From contig CAYYGA010000002.1 in NCBI GenBank assembly GCA_964471435.1, positions 1 to 64,000 of the forward strand: DNA of 64,000 nt, given 5' to 3'. This document shows, piece by piece, positions 34,205 to 43,562 of this stretch (position 1 is the first letter of the stretch; the number at the start of each line of letters is the position of its first letter). Made by a program: the position numbers and the translations under genes. The notes beneath the pieces were generated by a model that searched no databases, had not been told where the DNA came from, and was given only the letters and a program-made list of their open reading frames with translations. Source of the DNA: Facklamia sp964471435 (GTDB taxonomy: Bacteria; Bacillota; Bacilli; Lactobacillales; Aerococcaceae).

Positions 34205-35962
34205 TTAAATAGAAACAGTAGCTCCGCGGTAGATAACACCACGACGGGCATCAACGGTAATTAATTCATCCTGCTTAATGGCATCCATTGCACCTTCAGC
34301 TGCAACAATCACCGGAATTCCTCTTTCCAAGCCAATTAAAGCTGCGTGAGAAGTAATTCCGCCTTCCTCACAAACAATGGCACCGACTTTTTCAAGTGCC
34401 GGATTAAATTCGCGGTCTGTTTGATGTGTTATTAAAACAGAGCCAATAGAAGCTTTGTCGACAGCTTCCTGGGCATTTTGGGCAATTAAAGCTTTACCGA
34501 TAAAGTTGCCGCTGCCGACTCCCTGGCCGGTGACTAGTTTGGTTCCAATCATTTGAATCTTCATAATGTTGGTTGTACCAGCTTCTCCAACCGGAACGCC
34601 AGCTGTAATCAGGATTAAATCTCCTTCATTGGCAAAACCTTCTGTAATTGCTAATGCTGTTGCTGCATCCAACATTTCATCGGTTGATCTGACTTTACCG
34701 ATTACAAAAGGCTGCACACCCCAGACTAAACATTGAGAACGTTGGGATTCTTCATCAAAAGTGGCGGCTAAAATATTGGCTGACGGCCGGTATTTAGCAA
34801 TCATCTGAGCTGTATGGCCGGATGATGTGGCTGCTACGATTGTCTTGATACCCAGGTTTTTAGCAGTGTGCCCGACTGCCTGACCGATCGCTTCGGTTAA
34901 ATCTGTTTTATCAAAAGACTTTAATGTAAAGGCATCTTGCCCTACCAAGGAGTCTTCTGTACGCTTACAAATTGACGCCATCATATGAACTGCTTCTACA
35001 GGATAGTCTCCTGAAGCTGTTTCTCCTGACAACATCACCGCATCGGTTCCATCGATAATGGCGTTGGCTACATCCCCTGCTTCTGCGCGGGTAGGACGTG
35101 GATTTCTTTGCATCGAATCCAACATCTGGGTCGCAGTAATAACTGGTTTACCAGCGCGGTTACATTTTTTAATTAAATCTTTTTGAATTAAAGGGACATC
35201 TTCCGTCGGCACTTCTACCCCTAAATCACCCCGGGCAACCATGATACCATCGGAAACATCTAAAATATCGTCAATATTTTTGACGCCTTCTTCATTTTCT
35301 ATTTTAGAAATGATTTTAATATTCGGACGTCCTTCTTCTTCTAAAACCGCCCGGATTTCCAGAACATCGCTGGGACGGCGAACAAAAGAGGCGGCGATAA
35401 AGTCAATTCCCTGGTGGCAGCCAAAGCGGATATCTGCTTCATCTTTTTGGGTAATTCCCGGTAAATTAAGGGAAACGTTGGGAACGTTAACCCCTTTTTT
35501 ACTTTTAACTTCGCCTGAATTTAATACTTCCACAATAATTTCTTCGGCTTCCATATCAAAGTCGGTTACCAATAATTCCACTAGACCGTCATCAATTAAA
35601 ATTCTTGAGCCTTTTTTAACATCGTGAATCAAATGAGCATAGGAGACTGAAAACTTTTCAGCAGTCCCTAATACTTCTTCCATGGCTATGTGAACGGTAC
35701 TGCCTTTTTTCAAATAAATGGCATTGTTTTCCATATCGTGTGTTCTTATTTCAGGTCCTTTAGTGTCCAGCATGATGGCTGCGACAATGCCGGATTCTTG
35801 GCGGGCGGCTTTAAAGTCGTCCATGCGTTTCAACTGTTCCTCGTGGGTACCGTGGGAGAAATTAAAACGCCCCACATTCATCCCGGCCTCTAATAATTTA
35901 ATCATGACTTCTTTATCATTAGTGGCCGGTCCCAGCGTACAAACTATCTTTGTTTTTTTCAT
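34205..35962 (-). CDS. pyk: Pyruvate kinase (with C-terminal PEP-utilising domain)
   Basis: Final glycolytic step, PEP plus ADP to pyruvate plus ATP. N-terminal TIM barrel: KTKIVCTLGPAT and NVGRFNFSHG. The active-site lysine lies in IKIISKIENEEGV (about residue 220), followed by GIMVARGDLGVE and the TATQMLDSM block. The allosteric C domain (about 350-470) is followed by an extra ~105-residue domain resembling the phosphohistidine domain of PEP-utilising enzymes, with EEGGITSHAALI, as in bacilli and lactobacilli. Length 585. AAGGAG precedes the ATG. Second gene of pfkA-pyk, 36 nt after pfkA. Confidence 0.97.
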   Translation of the reverse strand: MKKTKIVCTLGPATNDKEVMIKLLEAGMNVGRFNFSHGTHEEQLKRMDDFKAARQESGIVAAIMLDTKGPEIRTHDMENNAIYLKKGSTVHIAMEEVLGTAEKFSVSYAHLIHDVKKGSRILIDDGLVELLVTDFDMEAEEIIVEVLNSGEVKSKKGVNVPNVSLNLPGITQKDEADIRFGCHQGIDFIAASFVRRPSDVLEIRAVLEEEGRPNIKIISKIENEEGVKNIDDILDVSDGIMVARGDLGVEVPTEDVPLIQKDLIKKCNRAGKPVITATQMLDSMQRNPRPTRAEAGDVANAIIDGTDAVMLSGETASGDYPVEAVHMMASICKRTEDSLVGQDAFTLKSFDKTDLTEAIGQAVGHTAKNLGIKTIVAATSSGHTAQMIAKYRPSANILAATFDEESQRSQCLVWGVQPFVIGKVRSTDEMLDAATALAITEGFANEGDLILITAGVPVGEAGTTNIMKIQMIGTKLVTGQGVGSGNFIGKALIAQNAQEAVDKASIGSVLITHQTDREFNPALEKVGAIVCEEGGITSHAALIGLERGIPVIVAAEGAMDAIKQDELITVDARRGVIYRGATVSI

Positions 35963-35998
35963 CTTTTTAGTGACTCCTTTAAACCTGCTATTCCTATT

Positions 35999-36970
35999 TT
36001 AATAGCGATCGGTTAATTTTAAATTTAACTCATAAAGGTCATCGCGGACTTGATGCTCTTCTTTTTTCAAAGTTTCGACAATATCGAAAACGGCTAATTC
36101 CTCGCCGATGATGCCTACATAGATACCTTTTTGACCGTGTAAAATTAAATCAACTGCTTTAGCTCCCATTAAAGTCGCAAAGACACGGTCACGGCCTGTG
36201 GGAGTTCCTCCTCTTTGAATATGGGATAAGTTGACTCCGCGCACACTTTCTTCAGGGTTTTCTTTTTCATAGGCTTTCACAAAATCCTCGACGCCCATCA
36301 CCCCTTCAGCCAGTACAATAATCGAATGGTCTTTCCCATGATTTCGTGAGGCTTTCACCCGACGGACGATATCTCCCATATACCAATCTTCTTCAGGAAT
36401 AATAATGGCATCCGCACCAACAGCCACTCCGGCCCATATGGCAATATCGCCGGCATTACGGCCCATCACTTCAATAATAAAGGTCCGGTTATGTGAAGCT
36501 GCCGTATCCGAAATATTATCGATGGCTGAAATTGCAGCTGACATCGCTGAGTCAAAGCCGATTGTATATTCCGTACCAGGAATATCATTATCTATCGTCC
36601 CTGGTATTCCTACCGCTGGAAAGCCTAAGCGTGTCAACGACAAGGCTCCGGCAAAAGACCCGTCTCCGCCGATTACTATCAAACCTTGAATATTATTTTC
36701 TTCCATTTTCTGAATCGCTATTTTTTGATTTTCTACTTCTTTAAATTCAGGATAACGGGCTGAATAAAGAATCGTCCCACCACGGCGGATATGGTGAGTG
36801 ACATCTGAGATATCCAACACCTTAAACTCACCTTCCACCAGTCCTTTGAAACCGTGGTGAACCCCTACAACTTCTATTTCATGATGGAGCCCCTGCTCCA
36901 CAACAGCGCGCACCGCTGCATTCATACCGGGGGCATCTCCCCCACTTGTCAGTACAGCTAAACGTCTCAT
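35999..36970 (-). CDS. pfkA: ATP-dependent 6-phosphofructokinase
   Basis: Committed step of glycolysis, fructose-6-phosphate to fructose-1,6-bisphosphate. The N terminus has the ATP loop LTSGGDAPGMNAAVR, then GGDGSFAGAL (about residue 102). The catalytic stretch is GIPGTIDNDIPGTEYTIGFDSA with the base D127 region, followed by EVMGRNAGDIAIWAG and the effector-site region RRGGTPTGRDR-type LSHIQRGGTPTGRD. Length 323 fits the tetrameric bacterial enzyme. The ATG at 36970 has GAGGTG 6 nt upstream; the frame opening at 36985 places that site inside the coding region, so I reject it. Own promoter at 37014-37042. Confidence 0.97.
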   Translation of the reverse strand: MRRLAVLTSGGDAPGMNAAVRAVVEQGLHHEIEVVGVHHGFKGLVEGEFKVLDISDVTHHIRRGGTILYSARYPEFKEVENQKIAIQKMEENNIQGLIVIGGDGSFAGALSLTRLGFPAVGIPGTIDNDIPGTEYTIGFDSAMSAAISAIDNISDTAASHNRTFIIEVMGRNAGDIAIWAGVAVGADAIIIPEEDWYMGDIVRRVKASRNHGKDHSIIVLAEGVMGVEDFVKAYEKENPEESVRGVNLSHIQRGGTPTGRDRVFATLMGAKAVDLILHGQKGIYVGIIGEELAVFDIVETLKKEEHQVRDDLYELNLKLTDRY

Positions 36971-37013
36971 ATTACACCTCATCATTTCTAGCTATCCTTT
37001 TACATACACTGCC

Positions 37014-37042
37014 ATTCTACCACTATAAAACCTTGATGTCTT
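37014..37042 (-). promoter_or_regulatory. Sigma-A promoter of pfkA-pyk
   Basis: Minus strand: -35 AAGACA (37037-37042), 17-bp spacer ending TGG, -10 TAGAAT (37014-37019). Leader about 37 nt. Confidence 0.55.
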
Positions 37043-37110
37043 ACAGAGTGCTTATTTCTTGACAAGATTTAAAAATGGATGCTTATACTAGCCGGCTTAA
37101 GTTTTTTTTC

Positions 37111-40100
37111 TTATCTTAAGACCACATTATCGTAACCGAAAAAGCCCTGCAGCTCTTCAATTAAGCGGTTGGAAGTCGCAATATTGTACTGCGGCGCCAA
37201 CTGAAAAGTAGATTTGTTTTGATCCACTAAGATCACACTCGCCGGTCCCGGATTAGCGAGAGCTGTTTCTTTTAGATAATCGAACTTTTCTTGGGTGAAT
37301 TGATCCTTGTGATAGCGGATAAAAAGTGTTTTTTTGGGCGACTGATTGTTTGTCTGGCCCGCTTCATTTAAAGCAGGGGGTTCTTTAATGGTGTCGATAA
37401 TTATCTGCGGCTCGCCCTGCTTGTTAAATTCAAAACGGCCCCGGATTTCAACGATGGTACCGTCTTGAATTAAGTTTTGGTAATGCTGGTAGGTCTGTGG
37501 AAAGGCTACGGCAGAAATTTTATGCTGGCTGTCGGTTAAATCAAGAAAGGCCATTAATTGTTTTTGCTTGCGTGTTTCAATCACCCTGATAGAAGATACA
37601 TAAGCGATCAGCACTACTGTTTGTTTCCTGCTTAAATTCAAAATACTTTCAATTAATTCATAACGTCTATCCTGCTCAATCAACTGCATATAATCATCCA
37701 TGGGGTGACCGGCTAATTGGTAACCTAAAGCTTCCTGTTCACGTTTAATTCTTTCTCTTCGGGGCCATTCTCTGACGATTTCAATTTTCGGTTCAATTTC
37801 TTGGAGCAGGCTGATGTGATTGCCGGATATTTTTTGATGCTGCAACATGGTCGATAAATTTTCCATTAAAGTAGCGCGGTTATATCCAAAGGTATCCAAA
37901 GCCCCCGTTTCAATTAAGGCTTGAAAATGACTTTCTTTCAAGAATTTATCCGGCAGGCGGCTGAGAAGATTTTTCAAATCGGTAAAAGGACCTGCCAGAC
38001 TTCTTTCATTAATCACTGTTTCAATAAAATCTCCCGAAAGACCTTTGATTGATTTAAATCCAATCCGGATTTTAGCCTGGTCAATCGAAAAGTTAGCTTG
38101 GGAATAATTGATATCAACCGGTAAAAATTTACCAATCTCTATTTTGGCCGCCCGGCTGTAATCTTCTTCGGATTGATGCAGAGAGCGTCCCTGATTCAAG
38201 AGCACTAAGTAAAATTCCAGCGGGTAGTGAACTTTTAAATAAGCCAACTGAAAAGCCAAGGTAGAATAAACGGCCGCATGAGCCCGGTTGAAACCGTAAT
38301 TGGCAAACTTTTCAATATAAGCGAAAATTTCAGCGGCTGTTTGCTGGTCAATCCCATTTTCAAACGCTCCCTGGATAAAGCGGGATCTTTCTTCTTTCAT
38401 GATGTCTCTTTGTTTTTTTCCTATAGCCCGGCGCAAAAGGTCGGCCTGGCCTAAAGTATAACCAGCCAACTGCTGACAGATTAACATGACTTGTTCCTGG
38501 TAAACGATGACTCCGTAAGTATTTTTCAAAATACCTTCCAGTGAAGGATGAAGATATTCAATGGCTTCTTGGCCATGCTTTCTTTTTATAAAAGTCGGAA
38601 TCTGATCCATCGGTCCCGGCCGGTAGAGAGCATTAACCGCGATGATGTCTTCAAAAGAGTCCGGTTTAAGCTGTTTTAAAACCCGGCGGATGCCTTTAGA
38701 TTCAAATTGGAAGACTCCTTCGGTTTCGGCTCTGGCAAAAAGGGCTAAAGTCTGGGGGTCATTCATGTTGATGGTTTCAATATCAATCTCTTTTTGATGC
38801 CGCCTTTTTATGGCTAAGAGGACATCATCTAATACCTGCAGATTGCGTAAACCTAGAAAGTCCATTTTCAAGAGCCCGATGGTTTCAATTTCATCCATGG
38901 CATACTGGGTGATTAAAAGCTGATCCGGTCTTTCTAAAACAGGAATCAAATCGGTTAAGTCCTGGTCACTAATGACGACCCCCGAAGCATGAGTGGATGA
39001 GTGCCGCGGCAGGCCCTCAATTTGTAGGGCTGTTTGAAAGACCTGCTGGTTTAGATTTGATTCTTTGACAATACTTTCAAGGGCAGCTGATTTTTTATAA
39101 GCTTTTTCTAAAGTAATTCCCAGCTCATTAGGGATAGCCCGTGCCCACCGGTCCTGCTCTGGCCGGGTCTGACCCAGTACCCTTAATGTGTCGCGGATGG
39201 CTTGTTTAGCACCGAAACTTCCAAAAGTTATCATTTGCGCCACTTGTTCGTGGCCGTATTTTTTCTCGATATATAAAAGTACTTGATCTCGTTTATCATC
39301 CGGTATATCGATATCAATATCCGGCATGTTCTGCCTTTCGGGATTGAGGAATCTTTCAAAAAGCAGCTGGTATTCAATCGGATCGACCCGAGTAATATCC
39401 AATAGATAAGCCACTAAGGAACCGGCCGCCGATCCCCTTCCCGGTCCTGTCCGAATCTTATTGGTGTGGCAGTAAGCAATAATTTCCCACACGATTAAGA
39501 AATAATCGATGAAGCCCATGGTTTCGATGACATCCAGCTCATGTTGGAGGCGCTGGATATAGTCGGGGTGATTCTCCAGTTCAAGCTGCTTTAATTTTTC
39601 AAAAGTTAAGTGTCTTAAATAATCGCCTGCTTGGAAATTTTCAGGCGGATTAAATTTTGGCAAGAGGGTTTGGTGGAGCGGGATTTCCAGGTTAATTCTT
39701 TGGATTAAGTCCTGCGAATGTTTAAGGACTTGGTCAAGGCCTTGGTTTTGATACATTTCAATGAGTTCATTGGACCAGTAAAGATAGTGGGCGCCGCGGT
39801 AGGATGAAACCGAGGGGTCCAACGTTTCACCGGCTTCAATGGCTTGTAATATTTTTAAGGCAAAGGCTTCTTCACTGTCGATGGTTTCGATCAGTTGGTT
39901 GACGGCTGTGGGCAGTCGGTAATGCTGGGCGACTGCGATTAAATCATGGATTTCAACTTCGTTGTAAGGGTAAATGGGGATGCCGATATAAAAGTTATTT
40001 TGGTCAATCAGGAACTGCCAGTCCGCGAGTAAGTGTTCCAGCTGGTCTTTTTTGTTATGTATAATGGCCTGTTCCACTTCCCCTTGTCTTCCCGGGGTGA

Positions 40101-40464
40101 TGGCAACTAAGTTTGTTTTGTTGTTTTCGATTTGACCTAGTATTTCTTGTCTGGAAACTGTGGCGGCATTTACCAAACGTGATATTTTAATTAAGGCTAA
40201 GTAGCCTTGGTAATTTAAGGCGTGCAGGATGAGGGGGTAGGCTTGTCTTTCATCAATTAAGCCCGGCATTTGGATGGTCATGCCAATCATTGGTTTAAGG
40301 TCCTGCTTGAGACAGGCCTGGTAAAATTCGACAGCTCCGTGCAGGACATTTTCATCAGCTAAGCCCAGGGCCTGGTAGCCTCTGTCTTTGGCTTTTTCGA
40401 CATAGCGTTGGATTTGGTTGGTGGAGTTTAATAGTGAATAAGCACTCCGGACATTAAATAGCAT
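37111..40464 (-). CDS. dnaE: DNA polymerase III subunit alpha, DnaE type
   Basis: Replicative polymerase of the DnaE class; in Gram-positives it extends primers on the lagging strand and works beside PolC. The N-terminal PHP domain (about residues 1-200) has lost metal-ligand histidines usual in the family: the opening reads NVRSAYSLL where VHxxVHSxYSLL is usual, and ADE replaces TDH/TDD. The polymerase core is intact: GRGSAAGSLVAYLLDI and the PDIDIDIPDDKR aspartates (about 345-400). Then come the palm/fingers, an HhH segment (YGFNRAHAAVYS) and an OB domain near residue 950 (VVLIAYVSSIRVIETRKQKQ). Length 1117. No exonuclease insertion, so it is not PolC. AAAGGAGGG precedes the ATG. Confidence 0.97.
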   Translation of the reverse strand: MLFNVRSAYSLLNSTNQIQRYVEKAKDRGYQALGLADENVLHGAVEFYQACLKQDLKPMIGMTIQMPGLIDERQAYPLILHALNYQGYLALIKISRLVNAATVSRQEILGQIENNKTNLVAITPGRQGEVEQAIIHNKKDQLEHLLADWQFLIDQNNFYIGIPIYPYNEVEIHDLIAVAQHYRLPTAVNQLIETIDSEEAFALKILQAIEAGETLDPSVSSYRGAHYLYWSNELIEMYQNQGLDQVLKHSQDLIQRINLEIPLHQTLLPKFNPPENFQAGDYLRHLTFEKLKQLELENHPDYIQRLQHELDVIETMGFIDYFLIVWEIIAYCHTNKIRTGPGRGSAAGSLVAYLLDITRVDPIEYQLLFERFLNPERQNMPDIDIDIPDDKRDQVLLYIEKKYGHEQVAQMITFGSFGAKQAIRDTLRVLGQTRPEQDRWARAIPNELGITLEKAYKKSAALESIVKESNLNQQVFQTALQIEGLPRHSSTHASGVVISDQDLTDLIPVLERPDQLLITQYAMDEIETIGLLKMDFLGLRNLQVLDDVLLAIKRRHQKEIDIETINMNDPQTLALFARAETEGVFQFESKGIRRVLKQLKPDSFEDIIAVNALYRPGPMDQIPTFIKRKHGQEAIEYLHPSLEGILKNTYGVIVYQEQVMLICQQLAGYTLGQADLLRRAIGKKQRDIMKEERSRFIQGAFENGIDQQTAAEIFAYIEKFANYGFNRAHAAVYSTLAFQLAYLKVHYPLEFYLVLLNQGRSLHQSEEDYSRAAKIEIGKFLPVDINYSQANFSIDQAKIRIGFKSIKGLSGDFIETVINERSLAGPFTDLKNLLSRLPDKFLKESHFQALIETGALDTFGYNRATLMENLSTMLQHQKISGNHISLLQEIEPKIEIVREWPRRERIKREQEALGYQLAGHPMDDYMQLIEQDRRYELIESILNLSRKQTVVLIAYVSSIRVIETRKQKQLMAFLDLTDSQHKISAVAFPQTYQHYQNLIQDGTIVEIRGRFEFNKQGEPQIIIDTIKEPPALNEAGQTNNQSPKKTLFIRYHKDQFTQEKFDYLKETALANPGPASVILVDQNKSTFQLAPQYNIATSNRLIEELQGFFGYDNVVLR

Positions 40465-40491
40465 GCGTTACCCTCCTTTACTTATAGGCTA

Positions 40492-40497
40492 ATTTTA
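40492..40497 (-). promoter_or_regulatory. Extended -10 element upstream of dnaE
   Basis: Minus strand TGG-TAAAAT, about 28 nt before the dnaE ATG; the -35 region is poor. The gene-free stretch 40465-40848 otherwise holds a small perfect dyad (CTGAAT-ATA-ATTCAG, 40622-40636), the assembly gap and the queA terminator. Confidence 0.4.
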
Positions 40498-40663
40498 CCA
40501 TATTTTGTGTAAGGGGTGATTTTTAAAATATCTTGCAGAAAAACACACGGAATTGGGGGGGAGTTTGTCTCCTTTATAAGTATTGCTCCATATCGAATAG
40601 TGCAAGTTAAAAAACTTTAAACTGAATATAATTCAGGTATTCATCTATTTACTTTATTTTAGG

Positions 40664-40763
40664 NNNNNNNNNNNNNNNNNNNNNNNNNNNNNNNNNNNNN
40701 NNNNNNNNNNNNNNNNNNNNNNNNNNNNNNNNNNNNNNNNNNNNNNNNNNNNNNNNNNNNNNN
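40664..40763. other. Assembly gap (100 N)
   Basis: A fixed-size scaffold placeholder between queA and dnaE; the true size is unknown. No repeat is recognisable in the flanks, unlike the other two gaps. Confidence 0.99.
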
Positions 40764-40791
40764 CAAAGAAATAATTAAAATAAAATCTGGA

Positions 40792-40827
40792 AGAAAAAAA
40801 GACTTTCAGCCTTAAAACTGAAAATCC
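40792..40827 (-). terminator. Intrinsic terminator of the mutL-msrB-ruvAB-queA unit
   Basis: ATTTTCAG / CTGAAAGT stem, 8-nt loop, followed by seven T on the minus strand, about 22 nt after the queA stop. Confidence 0.8.
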
Positions 40828-40848
40828 TTACTTATTAAATATTTTCTC

Positions 40849-41886
40849 TTAGAGAATTAACATGGCATCGCCGAATGAGAAAAAACGGTATTTTTCTTTT
40901 ACGGCATGTTCATAGGCAGCTAAGGTGCCCTCCCGATTATAAAAAGCCGATACAAGCATGACTAAAGTTGACTGCGGTAAGTGGAAATTAGTAATCAGAT
41001 GGTCGATGACTTTAAATTCAAAGCCCGGGGTGATAAAAATATCAGTCCAGCCGGATGCTTCTTTAATTTCCCCTTGATTATCTCTGGCCACTGTTTCTAA
41101 TGTTCTGACCGTGGTTGTACCGACAGCGATAATTTTTCCGCCATTTTTTCGCACCGCTTGTATTTTTTCAGCAGCTTCAGCAGTTACCTGGTAGAATTCG
41201 GAATGCATTTGGTGTTCTTCAATCGAATCAACTGAGACAGGTCTGAATGTTCCTAAGCCGACATGCAGTAAAATAGGAATAACTTCAATTCCTTTTGCCT
41301 TTACCGCTTCGAGCAGCTGGGGGGTAAAGTGAAGTCCGGCCGTCGGAGCAGCCGCAGATCCACTTTGTTTGGCATAAACGGTTTGATAGCGGTTGGGATC
41401 TTCCAAGCGTTCTTTAATATAAGGCGGCAGAGGCATTTCCCCTAAGGATTCCAGCACTTCCAGAAAGACTCCTTCATAGAAAAACTCAATAATACGCCCG
41501 CCGTGGTCCAGTTCTTCTATAACTTCAGCTTTTAAGCGGGCATCTTCCCCAAATTCAATTTTGGTGCCGACTTTAGCTCTTTTAGCTTTTTTAACTAAGC
41601 ATTCCCATTGGTTTCCTTGAGTATTAGTTAAAAGCAATACTTCTAAATGCCCACCTGTGTCGGGCTTTACGCCAAATATACGTGCCGGTATCACCCGGGT
41701 TTCATTGACAACCAGGGCATCACCGGGCTTTAAATAATCAAGAATTTGGGTAAATTCGGCGTCTTTTAATTGATCAGTTTCCCGATTAACTACCAGCATC
41801 TTTGAAGTTGCCCGGTCTTCTAAAGGGGTCTGCGCAATTAATTCTTCCGGTAAATGGTAATCAAAATCTTTTGTAGTTATGGTCAT
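40849..41886 (-). CDS. queA: S-adenosylmethionine:tRNA ribosyltransferase-isomerase
   Basis: Transfers and isomerises the ribosyl part of SAM onto preQ1 at tRNA position 34 to give epoxyqueuosine. The N-terminal segment is diagnostic (FDYHLPEELIAQTPLEDRATSKML), followed by GDALVVNETRVIPARI, the block SAAAPTAGLHFTPQLL (about residue 180) and the C-terminal FITPGFEFKVIDHLITNFHLPQSTLVMLVSA. Length 345. It ends the repair operon, 5 nt after ruvB, an association (ruvB-queA) common in bacteria. Its own ribosome site is weak, so translational coupling to ruvB is likely. Confidence 0.97.
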   Translation of the reverse strand: MTITTKDFDYHLPEELIAQTPLEDRATSKMLVVNRETDQLKDAEFTQILDYLKPGDALVVNETRVIPARIFGVKPDTGGHLEVLLLTNTQGNQWECLVKKAKRAKVGTKIEFGEDARLKAEVIEELDHGGRIIEFFYEGVFLEVLESLGEMPLPPYIKERLEDPNRYQTVYAKQSGSAAAPTAGLHFTPQLLEAVKAKGIEVIPILLHVGLGTFRPVSVDSIEEHQMHSEFYQVTAEAAEKIQAVRKNGGKIIAVGTTTVRTLETVARDNQGEIKEASGWTDIFITPGFEFKVIDHLITNFHLPQSTLVMLVSAFYNREGTLAAYEHAVKEKYRFFSFGDAMLIL

Positions 41887-41891
41887 CTTTG

Positions 41892-42905
41892 TTACTCTTC
41901 TTTCATTTCTTTTTCTGGAAAGCCTAAATGGCGGTAAGCTAAATTAGTCGCTACACGTCCGCGGGGGGTTCGTTGAATAAAGCCGGTTTGAACTAAATAA
42001 GGTTCATACATATCTTCGATTGTAATCACATCTTCTCCGATATTAACCGCAATTGTGCCAATTCCTACCGGGCCACCGTTGTAAAACTCAATCATAGTAG
42101 TTAATAGGCGCCGGTCCAGCTGGTCCAAGCCGTAGTTGTCGATCTCCAACACTTTCAAGGCTTCTAAAGTCAGCTCACAGCCTATATGGCCGTCTCCTTT
42201 TACCTGGGCAAAGTCTCTGACTCTTCTTAAAATCCGGTTGGCTACCCGGGGGGTGCCGCGGCTTCTTTTGGCTATTTCTAAGCGGGCCTGAGGATCGATT
42301 GCTACTTCAAAGACTTGTCCCGAACGTTCAACTATTTTTTCCAAATCTTCAGTTTCATAATACTGCATGTGCGCCATAATTCCGAAGCGGTCGCGCAGGG
42401 GTTGGGTCAGCATACCCGCTCTGGTCGTGGCACCGATTAAAGTAAAGGGCGGCAACTCAAAGTGAACCGGCTGGGAAGTCGGTCCCTGGCCAATCATGAT
42501 ATCGACATAGTAGTCTTCCATAGCGGAATAAAGGACTTCTTCAACAATACGTGGCAGGCGGTGAATTTCATCGATAAATAAAATATCGCCGGCCTGCAGT
42601 TCGTTTAAAATTGCTAATAGATCTCCCGGTCGTTCGATAGCAGGTCCGGAAGTAGTTTGAATTTTCACTTCCAATTCATTGGCAATTACTAAAGCTAAAG
42701 TTGTCTTCCCTAATCCCGGCGGGCCGTAAAGCAAGACATGATCCAGGGCTTCCTGGCGTTTTAAAGCGGCTTGAATATAAATAGTCAGTTCATTTTTTAT
42801 CTTATTTTGACCAATGTATTCATTTAAATGCTGCGGTCTGAGTGATAGGATATTTTCCATATCTTCTTCTTGTGAGTCAGAAGATAGGATTCGATCATCG
42901 ACCAT
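41892..42905 (-). CDS. ruvB: Holliday junction branch migration ATPase RuvB
   Basis: Hexameric AAA+ motor that drives branch migration of Holliday junctions together with RuvA. N-terminal LRPQHLNEYIGQNKIK precedes Walker A GPPGLGKTTLA (about residue 60) and Walker B ILFIDEIHRL (about 108). Sensor 1 lies in LIGATTRAGMLTQPLRDRFG, the arginine finger follows it, and the C-terminal winged helix ends IQRTPRGRVAT. Length 337. The ATG at 42905 has AAGGAGG 6 nt upstream; the frame opening at 42935 is rejected. RuvC is replaced by RecU in this lineage, also present in this window. Confidence 0.98.
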   Translation of the reverse strand: MVDDRILSSDSQEEDMENILSLRPQHLNEYIGQNKIKNELTIYIQAALKRQEALDHVLLYGPPGLGKTTLALVIANELEVKIQTTSGPAIERPGDLLAILNELQAGDILFIDEIHRLPRIVEEVLYSAMEDYYVDIMIGQGPTSQPVHFELPPFTLIGATTRAGMLTQPLRDRFGIMAHMQYYETEDLEKIVERSGQVFEVAIDPQARLEIAKRSRGTPRVANRILRRVRDFAQVKGDGHIGCELTLEALKVLEIDNYGLDQLDRRLLTTMIEFYNGGPVGIGTIAVNIGEDVITIEDMYEPYLVQTGFIQRTPRGRVATNLAYRHLGFPEKEMKEE

Positions 42906-42926
42906 GTGGTTCCTCCTTAACAAAGA

Positions 42927-42958
42927 AGAGGCCATTATCCGAAGAATAATGCCCTCTC
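42927..42958 (-). terminator. Hairpin between ruvA and ruvB, possible attenuator
   Basis: GAGG-CATTAT / ATAATG-CCTC stem with one G-G mismatch, 7-nt loop, then TTCTTTG on the minus strand. It lies inside the otherwise continuous operon, so full termination is unlikely; it may lower ruvB-queA expression or mark an mRNA processing site. Confidence 0.4.
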
Positions 42959-42968
42959 TTCAAAACTT

Positions 42969-43559
42969 TTATTTAATTAACAGTTTGAAAGCAATGCTTA
43001 AGCCATCCTGGGTGGAGTCAAAGCTTTCTTTTTCAAGCAGCGGTTTGATTCTCTTGATTTCACGCTGCGAGTAACCCAATCCTTCTAAGGCTGCAAACAC
43101 ATCTTCCAATATATGGTTGACGGGTTCCAGTTCAAGTGACGCCTGACTTTCAGCTTCTTCAAAGGATAATTCGCCTTGCAGGTCTAAAATCATCTGCGAA
43201 GCTGTCTTTTTCCCGACACCCGGGAATTTCATTAAGTATTTCGCATCGCCGGTTTCTATGGCGGTGATTAATCCTTGATGATCATCAACAGCTAATATAG
43301 ACAGGGCTGATTTGGGTCCGATTCCGGATACTTTATTCAGAGTCAGGAAGAGATTTTTTTCTGATTGAGTATGAAAGCCGTAGAGTAAATGGGCATCGTC
43401 ACGCACTACCTGCTCCACATAAATTTTACTTTCAGCATTCAGCTCATCCTGCCAGCGGTAAGGGTTGGCACACCATAATTGATAGCCAATGCCCCCAGCT
43501 TCCAGTACCAGAAAAGTGGGATGGATTTCAGTTAATTTTCCAATTAAATAGTGGTACAT
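42969..43559 (-). CDS. ruvA: Holliday junction branch migration protein RuvA
   Basis: Tetramer that binds the four-way junction and loads RuvB. N-terminal OB fold (about residues 1-65: MYHYLIGKLTEIHPTFLVLE, GYQLWC). Tandem helix-hairpin-helix motifs are at about 72-130 (LNKVSGIGPKSALSIL, LMKFPGVGKKTASQMI). A flexible acidic linker leads to the C-terminal RuvB-binding domain (VFAALEGLGYSQREIKRI). Length 196. Starts 3 nt after the msrB stop with a poor ribosome site, so it is probably coupled to msrB translation. Confidence 0.97.
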   Translation of the reverse strand: MYHYLIGKLTEIHPTFLVLEAGGIGYQLWCANPYRWQDELNAESKIYVEQVVRDDAHLLYGFHTQSEKNLFLTLNKVSGIGPKSALSILAVDDHQGLITAIETGDAKYLMKFPGVGKKTASQMILDLQGELSFEEAESQASLELEPVNHILEDVFAALEGLGYSQREIKRIKPLLEKESFDSTQDGLSIAFKLLIK

Positions 43560-43562
43560 AGA

